NCBI GenBank assembly: GCA_031286755.1
Contig: JAITTX010000053.1
Coordinates: 1 to 38,271 of the forward strand
Direction: 5' to 3'
DNA: 38,271 nt
Origin: Paraburkholderia sp.
GTDB lineage: Bacteria > Pseudomonadota > Gammaproteobacteria > Burkholderiales > Burkholderiaceae
Below, one piece after another: positions 1-7,614 of the stretch. Position numbers and translations under genes: made by a program. Numbering within the stretch: position 1 is the stretch's first letter; each line of letters opens with the position of its first letter. Below the pieces are notes generated by a model. It had not been told where the DNA came from. It searched no databases and saw only the letters and a program-made list of their open reading frames with translations.

Positions 1-750
1 CGGCAGGATCACGTGCCACAGCAGCGTCCAGCCTCGCGCGCCTTCCATGCGCGCGGCTTCGATCTGCTCGCCGTTGAGCGTGGTGAGCCCGGTGAGGTAG
101 AGGATCATGCAATAGGCCGCTTGCGGCCACAGCGCGGCGAAGATGATGCCGGGCGTGGCGTAGCGCGGGTCGCCCAGCACCGGAATGCCGTGGCCCACGA
201 TGAGCGCGAGCAGCCCGAAGGTCGGGTCGTAGAACCACGAATAGATGAGCCCGACCACCACGCCCGAGAGCACGAACGGCGCGAAGAACAGCGACTTCAC
301 GAAGCGCATGCCCGCCACGGCCTGGTTCAGGTACAGCGCGATCGCGAGCCCCATGGGCGGCGCGAGCAGGAACAGCGCGAGCCAGATGACGTTGTTCTTG
401 AGCGCCGTGTAAAACGTGGGTGCGTGAAAGAGCTCGATATAGTTGGCGAGGCCGACGAAGCTCGCGTCGCTCATGCCGTCCCAGTTGTAGAACGAGAGGC
501 GGATGGTCGAGAGTATCGGCCAGACCACGTAGATCGCGACCATGATGCAGGCGGGCGCGAGAAAGAGCAGCGCCGCGCGGCGCTGGCGGCGCGCGGTGGG
601 CGAGATGCGCCGGCGCGGGCGGGTGGCGCGAGGCGCATTGGAGCGGCCCCCGCTGGAGGCGTCCTCGCTCATGTCGACGCGATGCGCCACGGCCTTTGCC
701 GCAAGCGGCGCGGCCGATTGAACCGATGAGGGCGTCACAGAACGTGCCAC
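1..750 (-). CDS. Sugar ABC transporter permease, MalF type (partial, C-terminus off the window)
   Basis: Inner-membrane permease of a CUT1-type sugar importer. Reading down from a GTG at 750 gives 250 codons open to base 1. A cytoplasmic Arg-rich N-terminus of about 60 residues is followed by a first membrane segment (ALLFLAPACIMVAIYVVWPI) and several more hydrophobic helices. Near the cut end is the EAA loop that docks on the ATPase, seen as EAARMEGARGWTLLWHVILP. The GTG is chosen because GGAGA lies about 6-8 bases upstream; no ATG gives the full first helix with a comparable site. It is the fourth gene of the operon, 88 bases after the binding protein. CUT1 systems normally have a second MalG-type permease, which would be expected just outside the window. 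Family assignment is firm; the substrate is inferred from the GH42 gene as a galactoside. Confidence 0.88.
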   Translation of the reverse strand, partial: MARSVTPSSVQSAAPLAAKAVAHRVDMSEDASSGGRSNAPRATRPRRRISPTARRQRRAALLFLAPACIMVAIYVVWPILSTIRLSFYNWDGMSDASFVGLANYIELFHAPTFYTALKNNVIWLALFLLAPPMGLAIALYLNQAVAGMRFVKSLFFAPFVLSGVVVGLIYSWFYDPTFGLLALIVGHGIPVLGDPRYATPGIIFAALWPQAAYCMILYLTGLTTLNGEQIEAARMEGARGWTLLWHVILP

Positions 751-838
751 GGCAAATCTCCGGATCGAAGCGCGCGGCGGTGTTGCGGTGCGAGCGCATG
801 AAGCCGCGCACGAAGCAAGCGCCGCCGCCGTTGCGGGC

Positions 839-2092
839 TTACTTCTTGTAGATGCGCTTGCGCGTGGCTTCGAGCTGCGCGAGGATCGAGTCGATCTTCG
901 TCGGGTCGGCCACGAATTGCTGCATGCCCTTCATGCCTTCGTCGGCCATTTCCTTGGTCATGTCGCGATCATAGAACTGCGCGATGCCGCCCTTCGTGTT
1001 CGCGAGAATCTGGAAGCCGATCTTCGAAATGGCGTCGTCGGGTTCCGGCGACTTGCTGTTCGCCGAGAGCGAGCCCAGCCCCTTGGCAAGCTGCGCGCCT
1101 ATCTCGGGCGTTTGCGTGAACGCCAGGAACGCGTGAGCGTCAGCCTTGTTCTTCGCCTTCGCGGGAATGTGCAGCGACTCGACGGGGCCGTCTTCGGCCG
1201 TGGGCACGTTCGGGTCGATGATCGGGAACTGGAAGAAGCCCATCTGCTGCTTCACGGTGGGGTTGAAGCCGCCCGTGATGAAGGTGCCCATCAGCATCAT
1301 CGCGGCCTTGCCCTGGAACAGGAAGGGCTGCGCCGAATCCAGATCGTAGGAGAGCGAATTATCGATGAAGTAGCCCGCGTCGAGCAGTTGCTTCCACGTG
1401 GTGTAGACCTTCTCCACGCGCGGGTCGGTATAGGGCACCTCGCCGGCCATCAGTTGCTGGTGGAACTTGTTGCCGTTCAGGCGCAGGTCGAGATAGTCGA
1501 ACCAGCCCGCGAGCGTCCACGCGTCGCGTCCACCCACGGCGATCGGTGTGATGCCCGCGGCCTTGAGCTTCTTGCAGTCGTCGAGGAAGTCGTTCCACGT
1601 CTTCGGCTCGTTCGCGATGCCGGTCTTCTGGAACAAGTCCTTGCGATAGAACATGCCCCACGCGTAGTAGACCGTTGGCGCCGCGTACTGCTTGCCCTTG
1701 TACGATGAGGCCTCCTTCGTCGAGGCGTACATGCTGTCCCAGTTGTTCTTCTGCCAGTCGGGCGTGAGGTCTTCGAACAGGCCGCGCTGCGCGTAATAGG
1801 CCATGCGCTCGCCGTCGTGCCAGTTCACGATGTCGGGCGGCGCGGTGGTGAGCCAGTTCGGCAGTTGCACCTTATAGGCTTCTTCGTCGACGAACGAAAC
1901 CTTCACGTCCGTGCCCGGGTGCGTCTTCTTGAACGCGTCGATCACTTGTGTCCAGACGGCGCGCTGGCTCGCGCCCTTGAACGCGATGTTCACTTCGAGC
2001 GTGCCGGCCTGCGCCGGCGTGGCGAGCGCGCCCGCGAGCGTGGCGGCCGCGAGCGCGACGGCAGCGAGCAGGGTGCGGGGTTTCATGGTCAT
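839..2092 (-). CDS. Sugar ABC transporter periplasmic substrate-binding protein
   Basis: Extracellular solute-binding protein family 1, 417 aa, the receptor of the sugar importer encoded around it. A Sec signal peptide is clear: basic start (MTMKPR), an Ala/Leu core and an AQA-G cleavage site after residue 29. The mature part has the usual family-1 features: the opening strand LEVNIAFKG, a PDIVNWHDGERMAYYAQRG segment, and conserved Trp/Tyr residues for sugar stacking such as YYAWGMFYRKDLF. The first of two in-frame ATGs is chosen because AAGGAG sits 7 bases before it; the second (2086) would be too far. It lies 51 bases after the beta-galactosidase gene. The most likely ligand is a beta-galactoside or short galacto-oligosaccharide, which is inference from context. 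Confidence 0.9.
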   Translation of the reverse strand: MTMKPRTLLAAVALAAATLAGALATPAQAGTLEVNIAFKGASQRAVWTQVIDAFKKTHPGTDVKVSFVDEEAYKVQLPNWLTTAPPDIVNWHDGERMAYYAQRGLFEDLTPDWQKNNWDSMYASTKEASSYKGKQYAAPTVYYAWGMFYRKDLFQKTGIANEPKTWNDFLDDCKKLKAAGITPIAVGGRDAWTLAGWFDYLDLRLNGNKFHQQLMAGEVPYTDPRVEKVYTTWKQLLDAGYFIDNSLSYDLDSAQPFLFQGKAAMMLMGTFITGGFNPTVKQQMGFFQFPIIDPNVPTAEDGPVESLHIPAKAKNKADAHAFLAFTQTPEIGAQLAKGLGSLSANSKSPEPDDAISKIGFQILANTKGGIAQFYDRDMTKEMADEGMKGMQQFVADPTKIDSILAQLEATRKRIYKK

Positions 2093-2143
2093 TGCCTGTC
2101 TCCTTGTTTTTACGTCGTTGTCAGTGCTGCGTCGGTATTCGGC

Positions 2144-4177
2144 TCATGCGGTGCGCGATGCTGTGTGGTACGCGGCCACGCCTTGAGGCTCGATTTCGCG
2201 CCCGCCGATCACGAAGGCATGGTCGGGAATCGTCGCGGCGATGCGGTGCGTGTGGGGGCCGTAATTGAACACCCACGTGAGAGCGCCGCGCCGGCTCACG
2301 CGCACGGCGTCGCCGAGCGGCGTGGGGGCGAGGCCCGCTTCGCGCGCGATGCGGGCGAACAGCGCTTCGGTGGTGCCGTCGTCGAAGAGGCTCGCCAGAT
2401 AATGGGTCGCGCCATGCTTCACGTAAGCAGGGTGACCATCGCCGAAGCGCGCGCGAATCTCGCTCGCATGCGCATCCGGGTTCGCATCGGGATGCGTATC
2501 CAGATCGATCAGGTCGCGCCAGTGGCGCGCACGGCCTTCGTGCCCATCGTTCTGTTGGCTCGCGGCATCCGCGCTCAACGTCACGGGCTCGGTCACGTTC
2601 GGCCGCAGCGACTCCACGCGCCACACGCGCACGGGCAGCAGCGCGGCAAGCGGCCCTGGCGGCAGGTTGGCGGGAATCTGCAGGTCGACGGTTTTCGAGC
2701 CGGTGCGCGGGCCTAGCACGATCTGCGCGCCCGAATCCGCGAGACGTTGCGCGAAGTCGTCGGGCACCACGGGCAAGGGCGGCACCACGATCAGCCGGTA
2801 GCCGTCGAGCGGCGCATGCACCGGCACGATATCGACGTCGAAGCCGAGCGCGCGCAACGCCGAGTAGTACTCCACCGCAAAGCGCGGATAGTGAAAGTCG
2901 GCGCCTTGCGGCTGCACTTCGAAGAGCCACTTCGCTTCGTAGTCGAACACGAGCGCGACGGGCGTTGTCACGCTCGTGTTCGCATCGGCTTGCGGATCGG
3001 CGAGCACCGCGCGGATTTCCTCGGCCACGCGTGCGGCTTCAGCGCCGCCGAGGTCGAGCCGGTTGTCGGGCGTGTTCAGGCCCGCATGCATCTGCTCCTG
3101 CGCGAACGGCGCCTGGCGCCAGCGGAAATACGATACGCAGCCCGCGCCGTGCGCGAAAGCTTCCCAACTCCAGAGCCGCACCATGCCGGGCAGCGGCGCG
3201 GGATTCCAGTGCGCCCAGTTGACCGGGCCGGGCTGTTGCTCCATCACCCAGAAGGGCAGCTTCGACATGCCGCGATAGACGTCGTGATTGAACGAGGCAA
3301 AGTCGGGGTGGCCCGTGCGCAGATAGCGCGCCTTGATTTCCGGGGCGAACCATTGCTCTTCGAGCGCGCCGAGCGGATAGCTGTCCCACGTCGCGATGTC
3401 GAGATCGGCGGCCACCTTGTAATGATCGAACTCCGTGAAGAGTTGCATGAAGTTGTGCGCGATGGGCCGCCCCGGCGAATGCGCGCGGATGATCTCGACC
3501 TGCATGCGGTTGTAGCGCTGCACTTCGTCGGAAGCGAAGCGCCGGTAGTCGAGCCGGTGCGAGGGGTGTGCTTCCGTGACCGTGCCGATGGGGGCATCGA
3601 CTTCGTCGAAGCTGCGGTACTCCATGCTCCAGAACACCGTGCCCCATGCGGTGTTCAGCGCGCCAATGCTGCCGTAGCGCGCTTTGAGCCAGTCGCGAAA
3701 GCGCTTCACCGCGGCATCGGAATAGCTCAGCACGGTTTGATGGCAGCCGTATTCGTTATCGGTTTGCCAGTACGCGACCGCGGGGTGCTGGCCGTAGCGC
3801 CGCGCGACGGCTTCGCAGATGCGCCTCGACGCCTCGTGGTACACGGGCGAGGAAAAGTCGTAGTGACGCCGCGAGCCGAATGCGCGCGGCCGGCCGTCGG
3901 CGCCTCTGGGCAGGATCTCGGGATGGCGGTCGACGAGCCACTTGGGTGGGGTGGCCGTGGGCGTGCACATGACGACCTTCAGGTCTTGCGCGCCCAGCGT
4001 GTCGATGGCGCGGTCGAGCCAGCCCCAGTCGAATTCGCCGGGCGAGGGCTCGATGCGGCTCCACGCGAATTCGCCGATGCGCACCTGCTCGATGCCCAGC
4101 GCTTTCATGCGCACGGCGTCGTCTTTCCACATGGCCTCGGGCCAGTGCTCCGGGTAATAGCAGACTCCAAGGCGCAT
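2144..4177 (-). CDS. Beta-galactosidase, glycoside hydrolase family 42
   Basis: GH42 enzyme of 677 aa that hydrolyses terminal beta-D-galactosides by a retaining mechanism. The family-42 opening [14 protein letters not shown] is intact. The acid/base Glu is E142 in WQTDNEYG and the nucleophile is E313 in FWVMEQQPG, the expected pair. The TIM-barrel domain runs to about residue 380, followed by the glutamine-amidotransferase-like trimerisation domain (about 395-600) and a short C-terminal beta domain. There is no signal peptide, so it acts in the cytoplasm on imported sugar. The start has GAGGA 7 bases upstream. It sits between the ATPase gene (43-base gap) and the binding-protein gene, so import and cleavage are co-transcribed. 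GH42 enzymes often prefer plant galactan or arabinogalactan oligosaccharides over lactose, so lactose should not be assumed. Confidence 0.93.
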   Translation of the reverse strand: MRLGVCYYPEHWPEAMWKDDAVRMKALGIEQVRIGEFAWSRIEPSPGEFDWGWLDRAIDTLGAQDLKVVMCTPTATPPKWLVDRHPEILPRGADGRPRAFGSRRHYDFSSPVYHEASRRICEAVARRYGQHPAVAYWQTDNEYGCHQTVLSYSDAAVKRFRDWLKARYGSIGALNTAWGTVFWSMEYRSFDEVDAPIGTVTEAHPSHRLDYRRFASDEVQRYNRMQVEIIRAHSPGRPIAHNFMQLFTEFDHYKVAADLDIATWDSYPLGALEEQWFAPEIKARYLRTGHPDFASFNHDVYRGMSKLPFWVMEQQPGPVNWAHWNPAPLPGMVRLWSWEAFAHGAGCVSYFRWRQAPFAQEQMHAGLNTPDNRLDLGGAEAARVAEEIRAVLADPQADANTSVTTPVALVFDYEAKWLFEVQPQGADFHYPRFAVEYYSALRALGFDVDIVPVHAPLDGYRLIVVPPLPVVPDDFAQRLADSGAQIVLGPRTGSKTVDLQIPANLPPGPLAALLPVRVWRVESLRPNVTEPVTLSADAASQQNDGHEGRARHWRDLIDLDTHPDANPDAHASEIRARFGDGHPAYVKHGATHYLASLFDDGTTEALFARIAREAGLAPTPLGDAVRVSRRGALTWVFNYGPHTHRIAATIPDHAFVIGGREIEPQGVAAYHTASRTA

Positions 4178-4220
4178 GCCGGTGTCCTCGTTCGTTGGGA
4201 TTCGTCGAAATGGGTTGGGC

Positions 4221-5402
4221 TCAGGCGCGCTGCGCGGGGACTTCAGCCGGGGCCAGCGGCGCGAGGGCGAAGCCGTCTTGCGCGAACAGGTGGCACGCGG
4301 CGGCGTGCGCCCGCAATGGCACCGTGTCGCCCGGCGCGAGATGCGTGTCGCCGGGGGCCTTGGCGATCAGCACGGCGCCGCCTGGCTGGTCGAGATGCAC
4401 GTAGCTGTGCTCGCCAAGCGCCTCGACGAGCGTGACCTTGCGCGACAGCGTGAGCGATTCTTCCGCGCTTGCTGCTCCGCTTGCTGGCTCGCTCGCGCCA
4501 ACCGGCTCCAGGTGTTCCGGCCGCACGCCGAATGTCACGGGCGCGCCGGCCGCCAGCGCATCGCCTTGCAGCGGCAGGCGCACCGTTTCGCCGCTGCCTT
4601 CGAGCGCGACGCTCACGCCATGAGCGCCCACACCCGTCACTTTCGCCGCCAGAAAATTCATGCGCGGCGAGCCGATGAAGCCCGCCACGAAGCGGCTCGC
4701 GGGCCGGTGATAGAGTTCGAGCGGCGCGCCCACCTGGGCGATGCTGCCGTATCGTTCGGTATCCTGACCGCTGTGCAGCAGCACGATCTTGTCGGCGAGC
4801 GTCATCGCCTCGATCTGGTCGTGCGTGACGTAGACCACGCTCGCTCCGGCGAACTGTCTGTGCAGGCGTGCGATCTCGATGCGCGTTTGCCCGCGCAGCG
4901 TGGCGTCGAGATTCGAAAGCGGCTCGTCGAAGAGAAACACGCCGGGCTCGCGCACGATCGCACGGCCAATCGCCACGCGCTGGCGCTGGCCGCCCGAGAG
5001 TGCCTTGGGATGGCGCTCCAGCAGGGCTTCGAGCTGCAGGATGCGCGCGGCTTCGCGCACCTTGCGATCGATTTCGGCCTTGGGCGTTTTCGCGAGCTTC
5101 AGGCCGAAGGCCATGTTCTCGTACACCGTCATGTGCGGGAACAGCGCGTAGCTCTGGAACACCATGGCCACGCCGCGCTGCGCGGCGCTCACGTCGTTCA
5201 CGAGCTTGCCGCCGATGGAGACGTCGCCGTCGCTCACGTCTTCGAGCCCCGCGATCATGCGCAGCAGGGTGGACTTGCCGCAGCCCGAAGGCCCGAGGAA
5301 CACACAAAATTCGTTCTTGCCGATCTCCAGATCGACATTGCGGATCACCGGCGGATTATCGCCGTAGGCCTTCTGCACACCTCGCAAGGAAATGCTCGCC
5401 AT
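4221..5402 (-). CDS. Sugar ABC transporter ATP-binding protein (MalK/UgpC type)
   Basis: ATPase subunit of a CUT1 sugar importer, 393 aa from the chosen start. Walker A is GPSGCGKST (about residues 37-45), the signature LSGGQRQR is at about 135, Walker B is FLFDEP at about 156, and the switch His is in VTHDQIEAM. The region after about residue 235 has the TOBE/OB-type regulatory domain typical of MalK, UgpC and MsmK. An in-frame ATG at 5417 is possible, but the ATG at 5402 has GGAGAC about 8 bases upstream and gives the usual MASISLRGV start. It is the first gene of the operon, with the palindromic operator only 38 bases upstream. Such ATPases can serve several importers, so its partner is inferred from position. 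Confidence 0.93.
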   Translation of the reverse strand: MASISLRGVQKAYGDNPPVIRNVDLEIGKNEFCVFLGPSGCGKSTLLRMIAGLEDVSDGDVSIGGKLVNDVSAAQRGVAMVFQSYALFPHMTVYENMAFGLKLAKTPKAEIDRKVREAARILQLEALLERHPKALSGGQRQRVAIGRAIVREPGVFLFDEPLSNLDATLRGQTRIEIARLHRQFAGASVVYVTHDQIEAMTLADKIVLLHSGQDTERYGSIAQVGAPLELYHRPASRFVAGFIGSPRMNFLAAKVTGVGAHGVSVALEGSGETVRLPLQGDALAAGAPVTFGVRPEHLEPVGASEPASGAASAEESLTLSRKVTLVEALGEHSYVHLDQPGGAVLIAKAPGDTHLAPGDTVPLRAHAAACHLFAQDGFALAPLAPAEVPAQRA

Positions 5403-5439
5403 GCGTCCCGTCTCCATGTTTTAATCGGCACGAAGCGGA

Positions 5440-5455
5440 GATTAAGCGCTTAATC
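5440..5455. promoter_or_regulatory. Perfect 16-bp palindrome, probable LacI-family operator
   Basis: GATTAAGCGCTTAATC reads identically on both strands. It lies between the divergent ATPase (start 5402) and LacI-family gene (start 5616), with the central GC step and AT-rich flanks typical of LacI/GalR operators. Being 38 bases before the ATPase start, it is well placed to block the operon promoter. The -35/-10 elements around it are not clear. Confidence 0.7.
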
Positions 5456-5615
5456 ACGTGGCTTCAGCAAGCCGTGGGCAACCGTGAAATATCGATCGTG
5501 GGCGCGATCGCTGGCTGCCGTGTCTCCGGTTTCGTTCTTGAATGCGAGGCCAATGGTGCCGTTGCCTCGCGTCATCAGGCAAATGTTGAAACACGTTCCC
5601 AGATATTGAGCATTC

Positions 5616-6668
5616 ATGTCCGCGCCCACCCACCCGCCCACATCCACGCCCACGCTTGCCGAAGTGGCCCGCCACGCCGGCGTCACGCCCGCGACCGTCT
5701 CCAACGTGCTGCGCGGCCGTGGCCGCGTGGGGGCGGCCACGCGCGCGCGCGTGCTCGCCTCGGTGGCGGCGCTGGGCTATCGCCCGCACTTGCCCGCGCG
5801 GGCGCTGGCCGAAGGGCGCGCGCCCACTATCGCGTTGATGGTCACGAGCATCGCCAACCCGTTCTATCCCGAGTTCGCGCTCGCCGTGGAGAACGCGCTG
5901 CGCCGCGCCGGGCAGTTCCTCATCATCTGCAACACCGAGGGCGACCCGCATACCGGGCGCGCGTATCTCGACAAGATCGCCGGCACGCTTTCCGAAGGCG
6001 TGCTCGTGATGAACGCGAACCTCGATTTCGACGATCTGCGCGCGACCGAGCGGCGCGGCGCGCCGGTGGTGCTGTGCATGTGGGAGCGGCCGCTCGATCC
6101 GCCCGGCCTGCCATGCGTGGCCGTGGATTTCCGGCTCGCGGGCGAGCTGGCCGCGCAGCATCTGATCGGGCTGGGGCACCGGCGCATCGGGGCGATCGTG
6201 GGCAGCAAGGCGCACGGCATTCACGCGGCGCGCCATGAAGGTTTTGTCGCGGCCATGCGGGCGGCGGGACTCGACGCCGGCGCGGCGCCGCTGATTTATG
6301 CGCCAGACACCACGCAGGGCGGCTATGCGGCGGCGCGCGAGATGCTGACACGGCATCCCGATCTCACCGCGATCTTCGCAACCAACGATCTGCCGGCGCT
6401 CGGCGCGATGCAGGCCGCCGCCGATCTCGGGCTCGATGTGCCGCGCCGGCTTTCCGTGGTCGGCATCACGGACATTCAACGGGCGCGCGAGTCGCGGCCC
6501 GCGTTGACGAGCGTGGCGGTGCCCACGGTGGAGGCCGCGGAACTCGCGGTGGCGTTGCTGCGCGAATTGATCGAAGCAGGGGGAGGGGGTGCGCGCGAGG
6601 CGAAAATGTGCGTCACGTCGGCGCCGCATCTGGTTGTGCGCGCATCGACTGCGCGCGCGCCCGATTGA
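5616..6668 (+). CDS. LacI-family transcriptional regulator
   Basis: A 350-aa LacI/GalR repressor. The N-terminal helix-turn-helix (TLAEVARHAGVTPATVSNVL, about residues 13-32) is followed by the hinge helix (RPHLPARALAEG) and a periplasmic-binding-protein-like effector domain with the usual VTSIANPFYPEFA entry and a TAIFATNDLPALGAMQAA segment. It is divergent from the GH42/ABC operon, with a perfect palindrome in the shared 213-base gap, so it most likely represses that operon until a galactoside-derived sugar is present. This is inference from position. The ribosome-binding site is weak (GAGC). The start is supported because the helix-turn-helix begins only 12 residues in. Confidence 0.92.
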   Translation: MSAPTHPPTSTPTLAEVARHAGVTPATVSNVLRGRGRVGAATRARVLASVAALGYRPHLPARALAEGRAPTIALMVTSIANPFYPEFALAVENALRRAGQFLIICNTEGDPHTGRAYLDKIAGTLSEGVLVMNANLDFDDLRATERRGAPVVLCMWERPLDPPGLPCVAVDFRLAGELAAQHLIGLGHRRIGAIVGSKAHGIHAARHEGFVAAMRAAGLDAGAAPLIYAPDTTQGGYAAAREMLTRHPDLTAIFATNDLPALGAMQAAADLGLDVPRRLSVVGITDIQRARESRPALTSVAVPTVEAAELAVALLRELIEAGGGGAREAKMCVTSAPHLVVRASTARAPD

Positions 6669-6725
6669 GCGCCGCCAGGCTGGATGTCAAGCGCGGCGAC
6701 CTGTCGCCAAACGTCTACGAAACGG

Positions 6726-7538
6726 TCAGGATGTCTTATCGATGGTCATGCGCTCGATCTGGCGCACGACTTCGTCGCGCATCTCGGGCGAGAGATCCTG
6801 ATAGCCGAGCAGGTCGGAGATCCACAGGCCGTCCGCCGCGAGCCGGCAGATCATGAGCCGCGCCGCCTGTTCTAGCGGCAGCGGGTCGGGGCGCGTCCAC
6901 TTGCGCATGGGCGCGGCGTGGCGCTCGCGGATCTCGGGGTCGGTCATCATCGCGGCCACCAGCACGCGCAGCACGTTGGTGCTCGCGGCGGGGCTCGTCT
7001 CGTCGATGGTCGAGTGCAGATAGGCGCGCGCGCTGGCGCCGTGCGGGTCGTCGCGATCCGCCGCGATGCGCGCTTCCATTTGCGACTCGAAGCGCTCCAA
7101 AGTTTGCTCGAACAGGGCGTCGAGAAGGCCCTGCTTGTTGGCGAAGTGATACTGGAGCGCGCCTTTAGTCACGCCGGCGCGCTCGGCCACGGCGTCGAGC
7201 GTCACCGCCTGCACGCCGTGATCGGTGGCGATATCGGAGGCGGCCTGCAGCAACTGGGCGCGCACCTGCACCGGCGCTTTTTTGCGGCGCGCACCCGAAG
7301 CGGGGGCGTGAGGCGGTTCGACGTGCTGCTCGCCGGGCGTTTCGACGGGTTTCACTGCAGGATGCCGCCCGGCTGCCGCGCTGCGCGCGGCCGGCCGTTG
7401 CGCCTCATTGGGCACCGGCGCGGACACCTCGGCAGGCTCCTGCGCGGCGTGCGGCGCGGGCCGCCGCGCCGGGCTCGCGGCGCCGCCGGCAGCGTGTCCT
7501 GCCGCGCCGGCGGAGGCTTTGACGGGGGAGTTCTTCAT
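6726..7538 (-). CDS. TetR-family regulator with a long low-complexity N-terminal tail
   Basis: A TetR/AcrR-type regulator of 270 aa. The DNA-binding helices are clear at about residues 95-140 (TLDAVAERAGVTKGALQYHF, then the typical KQGLLDALFEQ). The ligand-binding part follows and ends with a C-terminal domain like those of regulators that sense hydrophobic compounds. The first roughly 88 residues are Ala/Pro-rich with an Arg-Arg-Lys-Lys patch just before the HTH; ordinary TetR proteins have 5-20 residues there. No ATG lies between residue 1 and the HTH, though an internal GTG start cannot be excluded. The ribosome-binding site is weak. It is divergent from squalene-hopene cyclase with a 64-base gap, so control of hopanoid synthesis is the natural inference. 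Confidence 0.85.
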   Translation of the reverse strand: MKNSPVKASAGAAGHAAGGAASPARRPAPHAAQEPAEVSAPVPNEAQRPAARSAAAGRHPAVKPVETPGEQHVEPPHAPASGARRKKAPVQVRAQLLQAASDIATDHGVQAVTLDAVAERAGVTKGALQYHFANKQGLLDALFEQTLERFESQMEARIAADRDDPHGASARAYLHSTIDETSPAASTNVLRVLVAAMMTDPEIRERHAAPMRKWTRPDPLPLEQAARLMICRLAADGLWISDLLGYQDLSPEMRDEVVRQIERMTIDKTS

Positions 7539-7614
7539 GGGCCGATCTTACCATCGCGGGCCCGCGAGCAAAACATTCCGTCCGGATGGTATTATTCGCG
7601 CCATGAAGAATTCC
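7527..7614. repeat. Imperfect inverted repeat spanning both start codons of the tetR/shc divergent promoter
   Basis: The left arm at 7527-7555 and the right arm at 7585-7614 are reverse complements at roughly 24 of 29 positions with one gap. The outer 14 bases match at 13 (GGAGTTCTTCATGG against CCATGAAGAATTCC). The ATG of each gene falls at the same place in its arm, so both proteins begin Met-Lys-Asn-Ser. The inner ends match as TACCATC/GATGGTA. Between the arms lies a perfect palindrome, CGCGGGCCCGCG (7555-7566). Confidence 0.8.
7576..7595 (+). promoter_or_regulatory. Probable TetR operator overlapping the shc -10 element
   Basis: TTCCGTCCGGATGGTA (7576-7591) is an imperfect palindrome centred on CCGG, symmetric at 12 of 16 positions, and resembles the ACCG-N-CCGG-N-CGGT sites of several TetR regulators. 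It overlaps TATTAT (7590-7595), five of six matches to the -10 consensus. Transcription from that -10 would begin at about 7602, one base before the shc ATG. No -35 is obvious. Confidence 0.45.

Noticed and set aside
2144..4177. Calling the beta-galactosidase LacZ
   Set aside because: The sequence is GH42, not GH2; the two are unrelated in fold arrangement and often in substrate.
2747..4435. A 562-codon open frame opposite the GH42 and ABC ATPase genes
   Set aside because: It is the antisense shadow of two clear genes, rich in Arg, His and Ala with no recognisable motif.
5454..6629. A 391-codon open frame opposite the LacI gene
   Set aside because: Antisense shadow with low-complexity composition; the LacI helix-turn-helix is unambiguous on the plus strand.
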